Counted from the stretch's first letter, positions 10,601 through 18,384 are shown. The stretch is DNA of 64,000 bases from JAZRYE01 sp045600585 (GCA_045600585.1 JAZRYE010000003.1:60130-124129); one strand, 5' to 3'. The notes: generated by a model not told the origin, from the sequence alone. Numbers and translations are program-made.

Positions 10601-11276
10601 CATCTTTTTGAAGTGTTAATTTCAAAGCATCACTAGTGCCAAATAAGCTTTCAATATCATCGCTATTCTCTAAGCCTAATGCTCTGAGTAATGTTGTAGC
10701 GTTGAGCTTTCTTTGACGGTCAATACGTACACTTAAAATATCTTTAGCACTGCTCTCGAATTGTAACCATGTACCACGACCTGGGATAAGGTCACCTTCG
10801 TATGTGAGCTTGCCGCTCTTCGCGTCCTTTGTTATAGATAAATACGCGCCTGGGGAACGAACTAATTGTGAAACGATAGCTCTTTCTGCACCGTTGACAA
10901 CGAATGTGCCACCGCTAGTCATTAATGGGAAGTCACCCATGAAGACTTCTGAGTCGCTGATTTCACCAGTATCACTTCTGACGAGACGTAATGTTGCATA
11001 GATTGGGACGCAATATGTTAAGTCTTGTGCTTTGCAATCAAGTAATGAGTGTTTTGGTTCTCCAAAGCGGCAGGATACATATTCAATAGATAAAGTACCT
11101 GTATAGTTTTTAATAGGGAAAGATTCTCTAAAAACTTCATCTAATCCTTTTGCTTTGAATTCTTCGTATGATTTGGTTTGGATTTCAACAAGGTTAGGAA
11201 GTGGTAAGTCTCCAGAAACCTTGGAGTAATCATAACGATCATTGTTTAATTTCTTTAAATCGGAAATGTTTCTCAT
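7662..11276 (-). CDS. rpoB: DNA-directed RNA polymerase subunit beta
   Basis: 1204 aa. The rifampicin-binding region reads SQFMDQTNPLAELTNKRR and continues LSALGPGG; catalytic-cleft motifs such as YNYEDAVIMSERLV and GDKMSGRHGNKG follow. The residue matching E. coli H526 is Asn (codon at 9828-9830, residue 483), a change known to give natural rifampicin insensitivity in Mollicutes. An AAGGAG site lies 11 bases before the start. The gene sits between the methyltransferase and rpoC in the standard Firmicutes order. Confidence 0.98.
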   Translation of the reverse strand: MRNISDLKKLNNDRYDYSKVSGDLPLPNLVEIQTKSYEEFKAKGLDEVFRESFPIKNYTGTLSIEYVSCRFGEPKHSLLDCKAQDLTYCVPIYATLRLVRSDTGEISDSEVFMGDFPLMTSGGTFVVNGAERAIVSQLVRSPGAYLSITKDAKSGKLTYEGDLIPGRGTWLQFESSAKDILSVRIDRQRKLNATTLLRALGLENSDDIESLFGTSDALKLTLQKDEDAGIKTERAALVDIFKKMKPGEPITDDGVALFLVQKFFDPRRYDLGRAGRYKFIKKLGIYNRLPNRILAENLVDADGEIRFKKGYSLTVEDVEALRGEEFFEKGAHTSKIRVNEKLDNHGIVNVVKVFNNDKKEKVCKIVGTDLNGTATYVTISDIFAVFSYFMNVMDGFGDTDDIDHLGNRRIRCVGELIQNQFRVGLAKMSKTVTQKMSISDLGNVKPKALVNPRPLVASIREFFSSSQLSQFMDQTNPLAELTNKRRLSALGPGGIQRDRASTEVRDVHVSHYGRICPIETPEGQNIGLINNLASYAKVNKYGFIETPYRKVDKATHRVLNDVKDSIYLSADEEWDYVIAEANINLGPDGEILDEQVVARFKGENVMAPREEVDYVDVSPKQIVSIAAGCIPFLENDDTMRALMGSNMQRQALPLLRPHAPFVGTGLEHQIARDSGLACVAVEDGTVTYSDSRTVEVLEKGQTEPRVYHLEKFQRSNNGTCINQVSIVKVGQKIKKGDIIADGPAMEKGDLALGQNVTIAFMTWNGYNYEDAVIMSERLVKDDVYTTIHIEKYELECRSIAKLGDEEITADIPNVSPEAKAHLDERGIVVPGTEVKEGDILVGKVTPKGATEPSPEEKLLMAIFGEKTNEGKDASLRVPHGGAGIVLDVKVFKREGKSKDVELPPGVNEVVHVYIVQKRKISEGDKMSGRHGNKGVISRILPECDMPFLPDGTPVDIMLNPLGVPSRMNIGQILEVHLGYALKKLGYKIATPVFDGITNEEILDTMKRAKMDPDGKTVLYDGTTGDRFDERITVGCMYMIKLVHMVDDKLHARATGPYSLVTQQPLGGKAQNGGQRFGEMEVWALEAYGAAHVLQEIITVKSDDRVGRRKTYEAIIKGQELPKPGIPEAFKVLVKELQALSMDVSLLDQDGNVIDMDLLAKEAEKEERKINANIRNLIGDGSSTSDSVVDQEAVGMSQHNVDDED

Positions 11277-11311
11277 GAATTAAATGGCTCCTTAATTCTT
11301 TTAATATCGGA

Positions 11312-11908
11312 CTATTTCTTTGCTTGGTAAATGTAATAACCTTTATCCCTTTTTAGAAGAGTTACGTTTCCAAATACTTCTTCAATATGTTTAGAAGCAC
11401 TTGGACCACCTTGGTCTTTACGAATTACGACAAAGAGTGAGCCGCCATCAATTAAATATTGTTTAGCCCCTTCGTACATCGACCAGGTAACTTTCTTACC
11501 AGCTCGAATCGGGGGGTTCACAACGATTGAATCATATGGTCCTTCAATATTTTCGTAAATGTTGCTATGAAGGCAAGCAACACGTTGGCTTAACCCGAGT
11601 GATTTCGCATTTTGTTCGCATAGGGACAAAGCGCGCGAATTGACATCGGCGAGGTCAACCCTCACCGTAGGACTAGTAGCAGCAATTGTTAAGCCTATAG
11701 GGCCGATACCACATCCTAAATCTAGTATTCTCCCAGATAGTCTAAGAGGGACTAACACCTTTAAAAAGGCATAAGTCCCCTCATCTATCTGATTCTTGGA
11801 AAACACACCATTATCAGAAGTCAATTCAAAGTGACGTCCGTCAATATCATATGAAATGGTCCTCTTTTTTGAAGCAACTTTAGGATCATCTATAAAATAG
11901 TGAGACAT
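11312..11908 (-). CDS. Class I SAM-dependent methyltransferase, RsmC/YbxB-like
   Basis: 198 aa. The SAM-binding motif LDLGCGIGPIGL and the NPPIRAGK motif, used by amino-group methyltransferases to position the target base, are both present. The RsmC family modifies G1207 of 16S rRNA; the Firmicutes members between rplL and rpoB (YbxB) resemble this protein in length and place. Substrate is inferred from family. It follows rplL in the ribosomal operon and precedes rpoB by about 35 bases. Confidence 0.85.
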   Translation of the reverse strand: MSHYFIDDPKVASKKRTISYDIDGRHFELTSDNGVFSKNQIDEGTYAFLKVLVPLRLSGRILDLGCGIGPIGLTIAATSPTVRVDLADVNSRALSLCEQNAKSLGLSQRVACLHSNIYENIEGPYDSIVVNPPIRAGKKVTWSMYEGAKQYLIDGGSLFVVIRKDQGGPSASKHIEEVFGNVTLLKRDKGYYIYQAKK

Positions 11909-11945
11909 TCTTTCTCCTGTAATGGTTAGAAATTAATAGAATAAA

Positions 11946-12323
11946 CTATTTAACTTCGACTTCAGCACCAGCAGCAGCAAGTGTTTGTTTGTGTGTGTCT
12001 GCTTCAGCTGGAGACATGTGTTCTTTAATAGCACATGGAGCAGCATCAACGAGTTTCTTAGCATCCATTAAGCCTAAGCCTGTGATAGCTTGGACAGCTT
12101 TGATAACTTGGACTTTAGAAGCACCAGCAGATTTTAACCATAATGATACTTCTGTTGGGCCTGCAGCAGCTTCTTCTTCAGCTGGTGCAGCAGCAGCAGC
12201 TGCAACTGGAGCAGCAGCTGTAACGCCGAATTCTGCTTCGACAGCTTTGACTAATTCGTTTAATTCTACGACTGTCATCTCTTTTAATGCTGAGATGATT
12301 TCTTCATTTGTTAATTTTGCCAT
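11946..12323 (-). CDS. rplL: 50S ribosomal protein L7/L12
   Basis: 125 aa with the classic layout: an N-terminal dimerisation helix pair, an Ala-rich hinge around residues 36-53, and a C-terminal factor-binding domain with K-x-I-K-A-V-Q-x-I-T-G-L-G-L. It forms the ribosomal stalk with L10. The ribosome site is AGGAGG. It lies 24 bases after rplJ. Confidence 0.97.
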   Translation of the reverse strand: MAKLTNEEIISALKEMTVVELNELVKAVEAEFGVTAAAPVAAAAAAPAEEEAAAGPTEVSLWLKSAGASKVQVIKAVQAITGLGLMDAKKLVDAAPCAIKEHMSPAEADTHKQTLAAAGAEVEVK

Positions 12324-12347
12324 GATTTGATTCCTCCTAAATTGGCA

Positions 12348-12836
12348 TTACTTTGCATCCGCAATAGCTTGAACAGCGCAAGCAAATTGACGGACAGGTG
12401 CTTGTAAGCACGATAAGAACATAGAGATGAGTCCTTCTCTTCCTGGAAGTTTTGAAACTTCAGTGATTCCAGCTGCATCGACGAATTTGCCTTCGACTAA
12501 GCCGCCTTTAATGACGAGGACATCTTTGTATTTTTTTGCATATTTAGCGATGACTTTAGCACCGTTAGAAACTTCTTTTGAGAAGATGACTGCGTTAGGA
12601 CCAGTTAATACTTGATCTAAATCAGAACAACCGAGTTCCTTAGTAGCACGTTCAACTAATGAGTTTTTGTAAACACATAATTCAGATTCTTCTTTACGTA
12701 ATGCACGACGGATTTCTTGAAGTTTTTCAACTGTTAATCCACGGTATTCGCAAACGATGATTGTAGAACTTGCTTTAGCCTTTTCAACGATTTCAGAGAC
12801 AACACTTTGTTTTGCTTCTAATACTTGTTGATTCAT
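12348..12836 (-). CDS. rplJ: 50S ribosomal protein L10
   Basis: 162 aa from the preferred start. An in-frame ATG 45 bases upstream (12881) exists, but AAGGAGG stands eight bases before the ATG at 12836 and the upstream residues lie in the conserved L10 leader RNA, so the shorter form is right. L10 anchors L7/L12 dimers to the ribosome and represses its own operon by binding the leader. Confidence 0.95.
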   Translation of the reverse strand: MNQQVLEAKQSVVSEIVEKAKASSTIIVCEYRGLTVEKLQEIRRALRKEESELCVYKNSLVERATKELGCSDLDQVLTGPNAVIFSKEVSNGAKVIAKYAKKYKDVLVIKGGLVEGKFVDAAGITEVSKLPGREGLISMFLSCLQAPVRQFACAVQAIADAK

Positions 12837-12878
12837 GTTCTTGACCTCCTTTTCAATTTGATTTTTGTTTTGAGGCTC

Positions 12879-12951
12879 CAATATACGGGTAATTACGCCT
12901 AGGTAACATTATTAAGACCACCACCGGTCCGTTACTGTCTTTGGTATATTG
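12879..12951 (-). ncRNA. Ribosomal L10 leader (autoregulatory mRNA structure)
   Basis: Between rplA and rplJ. The ends CAATATAC and GTATATTG (plus-strand order) pair as the closing stem. Inside, the minus strand has AGACAG, later CTTAAT, then a CCTAGG segment, in the order seen in the known Firmicutes L10 leader. It binds the L10(L12)4 complex and adjusts rplJL expression. The match is by eye, not by covariance model. Confidence 0.82.
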
Positions 12952-12965
12952 AAATCTTTTCTAAA

Positions 12966-13652
12966 TTAACGACCTTCGAATGTGAACTTGATTGAAGGAC
13001 CCATAGTTGTGTGAATAACTGCGGTCTTAATGAAGTCACCTTTAACTGCAGCAGGTCTTGCTTTAACGATAGCGTCTGTTAAAGCCTTTAAGTTTTCTGC
13101 AATTTTGCCAGCTTCGAACGAAACTCTTGCGATAGAGACATGCATATTTGCTTCTTTATCAACACGGTATTCAACTTTACCAGCTTTGATTTCCTTGACA
13201 GCTTTTGTGATGTCAGGAGAGACTGTGCCTGTCTTAGGGTTTGGCATTAAGCCTTTAGGACCTAAGATACGAGCGATTTTACCAATTTCACCCATCATAT
13301 CTGGTGTAGCGACGATAACATCATAGCCAAACCATTGTTCTGATTGGATCTTTTGGATCATTTCTTTACCACCGACGAAGTCTGCGCCAGCAGCTTTAGC
13401 TTCTTCAGTTTTGTTTGTAATAGCTAATACGACTTTAGTCTTGCCGTTGCCATTAGGAAGGACGAGAGTTCCTCTAACTTGCTGATCAGCTTGTTTTGGA
13501 TCGACGTTGAGTTTGAATGATGCATCAATAGTTGCATCAAATTTGACTGTTGAAGTTTGTTTAACTAATTCAGCTGCTTCTTCGATTGAATAAACCTTAT
13601 TAGCATCGATTAATTTAAGAACTTCGTTGTACTTTTTACTGTATTTCTTCAT
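12966..13652 (-). CDS. rplA: 50S ribosomal protein L1
   Basis: 228 aa; L1 family blocks include the GPKGLMPNPKTGTV segment and the C-terminal T-A-V-I-H-T-T-M-G-P. L1 forms the stalk near the ribosomal E site and is usually the translational repressor of the L11-L1 operon. A GGAGAG ribosome site is present and rplK lies 11 bases upstream. Confidence 0.97.
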   Translation of the reverse strand: MKKYSKKYNEVLKLIDANKVYSIEEAAELVKQTSTVKFDATIDASFKLNVDPKQADQQVRGTLVLPNGNGKTKVVLAITNKTEEAKAAGADFVGGKEMIQKIQSEQWFGYDVIVATPDMMGEIGKIARILGPKGLMPNPKTGTVSPDITKAVKEIKAGKVEYRVDKEANMHVSIARVSFEAGKIAENLKALTDAIVKARPAAVKGDFIKTAVIHTTMGPSIKFTFEGR

Positions 13653-13663
13653 AAGTTCTCTCC

Positions 13664-14071
13664 TTAGTCAACAATATCAATACCCATATTACGAGCACTG
13701 CCTTCAACGACCTTCATAGCTGCTTCAACGTCATTGCAGTTGAGGTCTGGGAGTTTATACTCAGCAATTTTGCGGAGTTGTTCTTTAGTGATCTTACCAA
13801 CTTTTTGTTTTGAGTTAGCAGCACCTTTAGATACACCAGCAGCCTTAATTAAGAGACCTGCTACTGGAGAGGTCTTGATGACGAAATCATAAGATTTGTC
13901 TTCGTAAGCTGTGATGATGACTGGAACGACTTCACCTTTTCTATCAGCAGTTTTAGCATTGAAATCTGTACAGAATTTGCCCATGTTGACAGATGCAGAT
14001 GCGAGCTTTGGACCTGGTTTTGCTTCACCACCAGGGAGTTCCATCTTCACGACTTTTGCGATTTTTTTCAC
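13664..14071 (-). CDS. rplK: 50S ribosomal protein L11 (GTG start)
   Basis: 135 aa. The GTG start at 14071 is set by AAAGGAGG nine bases upstream. The N-terminal domain has the P-G-G-E-A-K-P-G-P block; the C-terminal rRNA-binding domain has the K-x-A-G-V-x-K-G-A segment. L11 forms the factor-binding centre with 23S rRNA. It is the first gene of the rplKA-rplJL-rpoBC unit here, because nusG is separated from it by ktrBA. Confidence 0.97.
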   Translation of the reverse strand: MKKIAKVVKMELPGGEAKPGPKLASASVNMGKFCTDFNAKTADRKGEVVPVIITAYEDKSYDFVIKTSPVAGLLIKAAGVSKGAANSKQKVGKITKEQLRKIAEYKLPDLNCNDVEAAMKVVEGSARNMGIDIVD

Positions 14072-14107
14072 GTGACTTTCCTCCTTTTAAGTAGTTTGTT
14101 GTCCGTG

Positions 14108-14139
14108 TTGTGGTGTGAGTGATCGCCACTCTTCCACAA
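14108..14139 (-). promoter_or_regulatory. Two-stem hairpin before rplK, candidate L1 operator
   Basis: On the minus strand TTGTGG pairs with CCACAA and GAGTG pairs with CACTC around a GCGAT loop. The stems are separated by an uneven internal loop (AA against ACA). Two short helices joined by an uneven loop is the general shape of an L1 binding site, and L1 represses the rplKA operon in other bacteria. The structure is visible in the sequence; its function is inferred. Confidence 0.45.
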
Positions 14140-14162
14140 AACTAAACTTTTACACATATACG

Positions 14163-14209
14163 GATACGCTCTCTCGTTCGCGACGCCGATATGCAACGAG
14201 TAGTGTATC
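14163..14209 (-). promoter_or_regulatory. GC-rich hairpin in the rplK upstream region
   Basis: GATAC...GTATC encloses CTCGTT...AACGAG with a GC-rich inner loop, unusual for this AT-rich genome. It lies at the likely 5' end of the rplK transcript; a TATGAT box at 14207-14212 overlaps the outer arm, so only the inner stem may be transcribed. Confidence 0.4.
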
Positions 14210-14286
14210 ATACGTATGCGAAAATAATCAATAAGAAAATTAAAAAAAATTAATATATTGTGAAATTATTTATTTTGAACGTATAC

Positions 14287-14306
14287 CAAATTGATTAATC
14301 AATTTG
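14287..14306. promoter_or_regulatory. Perfect 20-bp palindrome upstream of ktrB
   Basis: CAAATTGATT followed by AATCAATTTG is self-complementary over all 20 bases. It ends eight bases before the -35 box of the ktrB promoter and also lies upstream of rplK on the other strand. This is the form of a dimeric regulator's operator; the regulator is unknown. No T-run suited to a terminator follows closely. Confidence 0.5.
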
Positions 14307-14313
14307 TTTTATA

Positions 14314-14342
14314 TAGACAATTCTTTTTTATTCAGTTATAAT
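14314..14342 (+). promoter_or_regulatory. Promoter of ktrBA
   Basis: TAGACA, 17-base spacer, TATAAT. The start codon follows 13 bases after the box, which leaves a leader of only about six or seven bases and no ribosome binding site. Confidence 0.6.
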
Positions 14343-14355
14343 AACGGCAGCAAAT

Positions 14356-15762
14356 ATGACTAGCGAAACTAAATTACATCGAAAAAGTAAATCAATAAAC
14401 CCATATTTGACGGTTTTATTATCATTCGTCATGGTTATTTTGGTTGGAGCAGCTCTAATCAATATGCCTTGGGCAAGAACCTCAGGTGACTGGGGATCTT
14501 TCGTTGACGCTTTATTCGTTGCTACTTCTGCCACTTGCGTTACTGGTCTTTGTACTTATGCAGACGGCATTGGAAACGTTTTGAATATTGGTGGTCAAGC
14601 TGTCGTATTAGCATTAATTATTGTTGGTGGATTAGGCTTCATTACTTTATTAACCTTCTTCGTCACATTATTTAAAAACAAACTACAATTTAAATCTAGA
14701 TACACTATTGCTCAAATGGTTAACTCCACAAACATAGCTGATGTTGTTAAGTTTGTTAGAAGATTAATTGTCATATGCGCTATATCAGTATTTATTGGAT
14801 TTGGATTTGGTATTCCAGTTTTCTTACAGTTATATCCAGATGATATTTTTAAAGCTTTATGGACTAGTTTCTTTACAGCAGCATCTGCATTTAATAACGC
14901 TGGTTTTGATACATTAGGTTCTACTTCTTTAATTAGAGATGCAGCTGATAGTTCAATTTTATTGAACAACTTAAGTGACGGCATGTATATTTACTTAAAT
15001 GTTTATTTGATGTTCTTAATTATTCTTGGTGGTATTTCATTCCTAGTAATCCTTGATGTATTCTCATTCAAAAGAAAACCAGGACAATGGAAAGTATTTA
15101 CAAAGATCGTTTTATTAACAACTTCAATCTTACTTTTAGTTGGTTCGATTGTATTTGTTTCAACAGAATGCTTTAAATCCACAAATGCGATGACACCACT
15201 TCAAGCTATTTTCCAAAGCGTTACATGTAGAACTGCTGGCTTTGCAACCTACAACCAAGACAACTTATCCATGGCTGGTAAAGTTGTAAGCTGCGTTCTT
15301 ATGTTTATTGGTGGTTCACCATTATCTACTGCTGGTGGTATTAAAACGACAACAATCTTTATGATTGTATTAGCAATTGGATCATACTTAACAGGTAAAA
15401 CTGAAGTCGTTGCATTTAAAAGAAAATATTCTCCAACAATGATTGTCAAAGCAATGTCATTATTATTCTTAGGCATTCTCGCAGTTGTTGTCGGTTATAT
15501 ATTATTATCATTATTTGAAAAAGATAACGTTCAAGCTACATCAGATAATATGATATTTGAATTGTTCTCATCTTTTGGTACTACAGGTTTATCTTGTAAC
15601 CTTACGCCAACACTTCATACAGGAAGTAAATTTACATTAATAGTCATCATGTTTATTGGACGTCTTGGACCATTCACATTCTTCCAACTCTTCCAATCAA
15701 ATCTTGGTGGTCAATCTACAAGACACTTCGATTATATAGAAGAAGACTTCTTAATCGGTTAA
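14356..15762 (+). CDS. ktrB: TrkH/KtrB-family potassium transporter, membrane subunit
   Basis: 468 aa integral membrane protein with the four-fold pore-loop repeats of the Trk/Ktr/HKT family: A-T-C-V-T-G-L-C, A-F-N-N-A-G-F-D, T-C-R-T-A-G-F-A and F-G-T-T-G-L-S, each with its filter glycine. It imports K+ and works with the cytosolic gating ring encoded 16 bases downstream. It lies on the opposite strand inside the usual nusG-rplK neighbourhood. No ribosome site precedes the ATG. Confidence 0.92.
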   Translation: MTSETKLHRKSKSINPYLTVLLSFVMVILVGAALINMPWARTSGDWGSFVDALFVATSATCVTGLCTYADGIGNVLNIGGQAVVLALIIVGGLGFITLLTFFVTLFKNKLQFKSRYTIAQMVNSTNIADVVKFVRRLIVICAISVFIGFGFGIPVFLQLYPDDIFKALWTSFFTAASAFNNAGFDTLGSTSLIRDAADSSILLNNLSDGMYIYLNVYLMFLIILGGISFLVILDVFSFKRKPGQWKVFTKIVLLTTSILLLVGSIVFVSTECFKSTNAMTPLQAIFQSVTCRTAGFATYNQDNLSMAGKVVSCVLMFIGGSPLSTAGGIKTTTIFMIVLAIGSYLTGKTEVVAFKRKYSPTMIVKAMSLLFLGILAVVVGYILLSLFEKDNVQATSDNMIFELFSSFGTTGLSCNLTPTLHTGSKFTLIVIMFIGRLGPFTFFQLFQSNLGGQSTRHFDYIEEDFLIG

Positions 15763-15778
15763 TAAAGGAGATTTATTT

Positions 15779-16450
15779 ATGGCAAAGAAATCATTCGCAG
15801 TCATTGGCTTAGGCCAATTCGGTTCATCTATTCTTCGTGAATTAGTTGATATCGGTGCAGACGTTATTGCAATTGATAGCAACAAAGAAACAGTTCAAGA
15901 AGCAAGTTCAGTTGTCTCAACAGTATTCGAAGCTGATTCAACTGATGAAAAAGCTTTAAAAGAATTAGGCGTACAAGATGTTGATGCTGCAATTGTTGCA
16001 TTCGGTGGTAACAAAGAAGCAAGTGTCCTCACTACTGTTATTTTAAGAGAATTGGGCGTACAACAAATTATTGTACGTGTTGATGATGACTACTATTTAC
16101 CAATTATGAAGAAGCTTGGTGCTACAGAAGTAATCACTCCTCAAAAAGCAGCTGGTGTTGCATTAGCAAATAGATTAGGTAATAGCGATTATAAAGACTT
16201 CTACAAGCTCGATGATGTCTATTCCGTAGTTTCACTCGAAGTTAATGAAGGATTCATCCCACAAACGCTAAAAGACCTCAATCCTAAGAATACTTGTGGC
16301 GTTAACGTTGTCTTAATTTTAAGAAATGAAAAGAGCTTCGTTCCTGGTGGTAATGATAGCGTGCTTCCAAAAGATACATTATTCATTGTTGGATCTACTA
16401 AAGACATTAGAACATTCCGTGAATTAATTAACGGTAGAAAAAAGAAATAA
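15779..16450 (+). CDS. ktrA: KtrA/TrkA-type potassium uptake regulatory subunit (RCK domains)
   Basis: 223 aa. An N-terminal Rossmann fold with GLGQFGSSILREL binds nucleotide (RCK_N), and residues about 135-223 form an RCK_C (TrkA_C) domain, the site where c-di-AMP binds in related proteins. It forms the octameric ring that gates KtrB. AAAGGAG precedes the start. A terminator follows. Confidence 0.93.
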   Translation: MAKKSFAVIGLGQFGSSILRELVDIGADVIAIDSNKETVQEASSVVSTVFEADSTDEKALKELGVQDVDAAIVAFGGNKEASVLTTVILRELGVQQIIVRVDDDYYLPIMKKLGATEVITPQKAAGVALANRLGNSDYKDFYKLDDVYSVVSLEVNEGFIPQTLKDLNPKNTCGVNVVLILRNEKSFVPGGNDSVLPKDTLFIVGSTKDIRTFRELINGRKKK

Positions 16451-16465
16451 ATCAAATAATTCGTA

Positions 16466-16496
16466 AAGCAGTTACATCGATTGTGACTGCTTTTTT
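16466..16496 (+). terminator. Terminator of ktrBA
   Basis: An AAGCAGTTACA / TGTGACTGCTT stem with a short loop, running into TTTTTT on the plus strand. Confidence 0.85.
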
Positions 16497-16504
16497 ATAC
16501 AAAG

Positions 16505-16529
16505 AAAAACCATCTCAAAACGAGATGGC
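16505..16529 (-). terminator. Terminator of the rpmG-secE-nusG unit
   Basis: CCATCTC / GAGATGG stem with TTTTT on the minus strand, 22 bases past the nusG stop. Its presence shows that nusG is not transcribed through into rplK. Confidence 0.82.
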
Positions 16530-16550
16530 TTTCTTGTTAATTGAAATGAA

Positions 16551-17153
16551 TTAGATCTTTTCGATTTCTGAGAAATCAACTTCAGCTTTAGTAACACGAC
16601 CGAAGAAGACTGTTTCGAGTTCGACAACGCCAGTTTCACGATTGATAGATACAATCTTACCTTCTGTTGTTTCAAGTGGGCCATGGATAACTTTGACATA
16701 GTCACCAAGTGCATATCTATCATACATAGCATCATCAACCATGCCCATTCTCTTAAGGACTGGTTCAATTTGTTCACGTGGAATTGGGAATGGTTTTGTA
16801 CCTTTACCAGAAGATCCAACGAAACCAGTAACACCTTGTGTGTTACGAATAACATACCAAACGAAGTCAGTCATGATAACTTCAACGAAGACATAACCAG
16901 AGAAGATAACTTTCATTCTCTTTTTGTCTGTAGGCATACCGTCTTTCATAACAGTAACTTCTTCTTCTGGAACTAATACACGGAAGATTAAGTTTTGTAA
17001 GCCCATTGTTTCTGCACGTTTTAATAAGTTGTCTGCAACTTTCTTTTCGTGTGTTGAATAACAGTTAACGACGTACCAACCTTTTTCGCCGATAGCGCCT
17101 TCACCAGTTCCACCATCAGTTGTGGAATCTGTAAATCTCATTTCATCTGCCAT
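16551..17153 (-). CDS. nusG: Transcription termination/antitermination protein NusG
   Basis: 200 aa. An NGN domain begins at about residue 25 (W-Y-V-V-N-C-Y-S-T-H-E-K-K-V) and a C-terminal KOW motif follows (D-Y-V-K-V-I-H-G-P-L). The first 24 residues are a Gly/Thr/Asp-rich extension not seen in short NusG proteins. It couples RNA polymerase to Rho and the ribosome. A GGGGGA site precedes the ATG; secE is 17 bases upstream. Confidence 0.96.
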   Translation of the reverse strand: MADEMRFTDSTTDGGTGEGAIGEKGWYVVNCYSTHEKKVADNLLKRAETMGLQNLIFRVLVPEEEVTVMKDGMPTDKKRMKVIFSGYVFVEVIMTDFVWYVIRNTQGVTGFVGSSGKGTKPFPIPREQIEPVLKRMGMVDDAMYDRYALGDYVKVIHGPLETTEGKIVSINRETGVVELETVFFGRVTKAEVDFSEIEKI

Positions 17154-17170
17154 AATAAAATCCCCCTATA

Positions 17171-17380
17171 CTAAGCAGCAGAGCTAGCTCCACTGTTGAA
17201 TGCGTTTTTCAAAATATCAATTAATTGTTTACCAGCAGCATCTTCACCGAATAATAATAATCCAGTAACTAAAGCAATAACGATAACAACTACTACTGAG
17301 GAGACAAGTACATCTGGCTTAGGCCAACGAACACGTTTACCTTCCTTAACGACTTCTCCTGTAAATTTTCTGAGTCCCAT
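17171..17380 (-). CDS. secE: Preprotein translocase subunit SecE
   Basis: 69 aa, the short single-span SecE form: a basic cytosolic helix (E-V-V-K-E-G-K-R-V-R-W-P) followed by one membrane segment at about residues 28-46. It clamps SecY in the translocon. An AGGAGG site overlaps the rpmG stop, so the three genes rpmG, secE and nusG are tightly linked. Confidence 0.93.
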   Translation of the reverse strand: MGLRKFTGEVVKEGKRVRWPKPDVLVSSVVVVIVIALVTGLLLFGEDAAGKQLIDILKNAFNSGASSAA

Positions 17381-17391
17381 ATCAGAACCTC

Positions 17392-17538
17392 CTATTTACT
17401 AATCTTGTGGACTGTTTGCTTTCCACAGTTTTTACAGAACTTCTTTAATTGAAGGTTTTTGCCACCTTCTTTTTTGATAGTTGTCGAGTAATTTCTTGAC
17501 AAGCATTCTTCGCAAATTAAAAGAACTTTTTCTCTCAT
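17392..17538 (-). CDS. rpmG: 50S ribosomal protein L33
   Basis: 48 aa, read directly from the minus strand: starts MREKVLLICEECLSRNY and ends K-Q-T-V-H-K-I-S-K. Two C-x-x-C pairs (C-E-E-C and C-K-N-C) mark the zinc-binding form of L33. First gene of the secE-nusG unit, as in many Firmicutes. Confidence 0.92.
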   Translation of the reverse strand: MREKVLLICEECLSRNYSTTIKKEGGKNLQLKKFCKNCGKQTVHKISK

Positions 17539-17627
17539 TTTCCCTAACCCCTATCTTAAGTTCGTAACATTAATTTATCACTAGTAAAGTGTAAAGTAAA
17601 ACAAATATTTAAATTTGTTGAAAAATC

Positions 17628-18383
17628 TTAATCAATAATATTTTTTGTTTTTAAAAAGAAGAATAAAGAGATTGATGTCATGCCAATAATTGAAGCGGTG
17701 ACAATTAAAGCAATTGCGGTAGATTTATTCATCTCTCTTTTTTGAGATGGATTAGATGGAGTTTCTTTAAAAAATTCTTCTAAATAATCTATAGATGATT
17801 TAATCTGAATTCCCGCTCTATCTTTTGCTACATTTACGTAATCTTTTTCTTGTTGAGATAATAAATTATATTTATCCTTCATGTTCAAATAGATATCTTT
17901 ACCAATATCGCACAAATTAGTTGTGTCTTCCATTCGAACAAATTCATTCCAATAATTGAGAAATCCTTCATCGTTAGCGTATGTGACATAATTAAGTGAT
18001 GGATTAATATTTAATGTTTTATATTGAGCTTCACTTCCAGTGAAATTGATATATTCAAGATGAGGCAAATTATTAAAAGCATTTGGATCAATATTAGTGA
18101 TATCAGAGGTAATCATTAATGATGATAAATGATCACAACTAGCAAAAGCATTTTCGGCAATTTTATCCACGCAAATATCACTTAATTCTTTAGAATAAAC
18201 ACGAAGTTCATAGTAACTAGCAAATTCTTCTTTAACACCTGTTATTTCATATCTGTTGGTTTCATATTCGTTCAACATAAAAACACTATTATCACGAATA
18301 ATTTTTATTTCAGCTTCGCTTGGAGTATTCGCCGATAAATAAGTAAAACCAACTAATGCTAAAGGAAGAAAGACTAATTTCAT
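17628..18383 (-). CDS. Surface protein with leucine-rich segment and C-terminal membrane anchor
   Basis: 251 aa. An N-terminal signal peptide (hydrophobic residues 3-18), a BspA-like LRR stretch around residues 70-130 with I-A-x-N-A-F and N-A-F-N-N-L-P, a helical region, and a single membrane span near residues 223-245. The outside face would carry the LRR and helical parts. Function unknown. It is the last gene of the folC-folT operon; its GGAGG site lies in the end of the preceding small gene. Confidence 0.7.
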   Translation of the reverse strand: MKLVFLPLALVGFTYLSANTPSEAEIKIIRDNSVFMLNEYETNRYEITGVKEEFASYYELRVYSKELSDICVDKIAENAFASCDHLSSLMITSDITNIDPNAFNNLPHLEYINFTGSEAQYKTLNINPSLNYVTYANDEGFLNYWNEFVRMEDTTNLCDIGKDIYLNMKDKYNLLSQQEKDYVNVAKDRAGIQIKSSIDYLEEFFKETPSNPSQKREMNKSTAIALIVTASIIGMTSISLFFFLKTKNIID

Positions 18384-18384
18384 T

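Noticed and set aside
3709..11276. Several open frames on the plus strand and in other minus frames inside rpoB and rpoC
   Set aside because: They lie within highly conserved polymerase genes, have no ribosome sites or recognisable domains, and follow from codon bias of the real genes.
12837..12881. Longer rplJ start at 12881
   Set aside because: The extra residues overlap the L10 leader, and AAGGAGG stands in front of the ATG at 12836.
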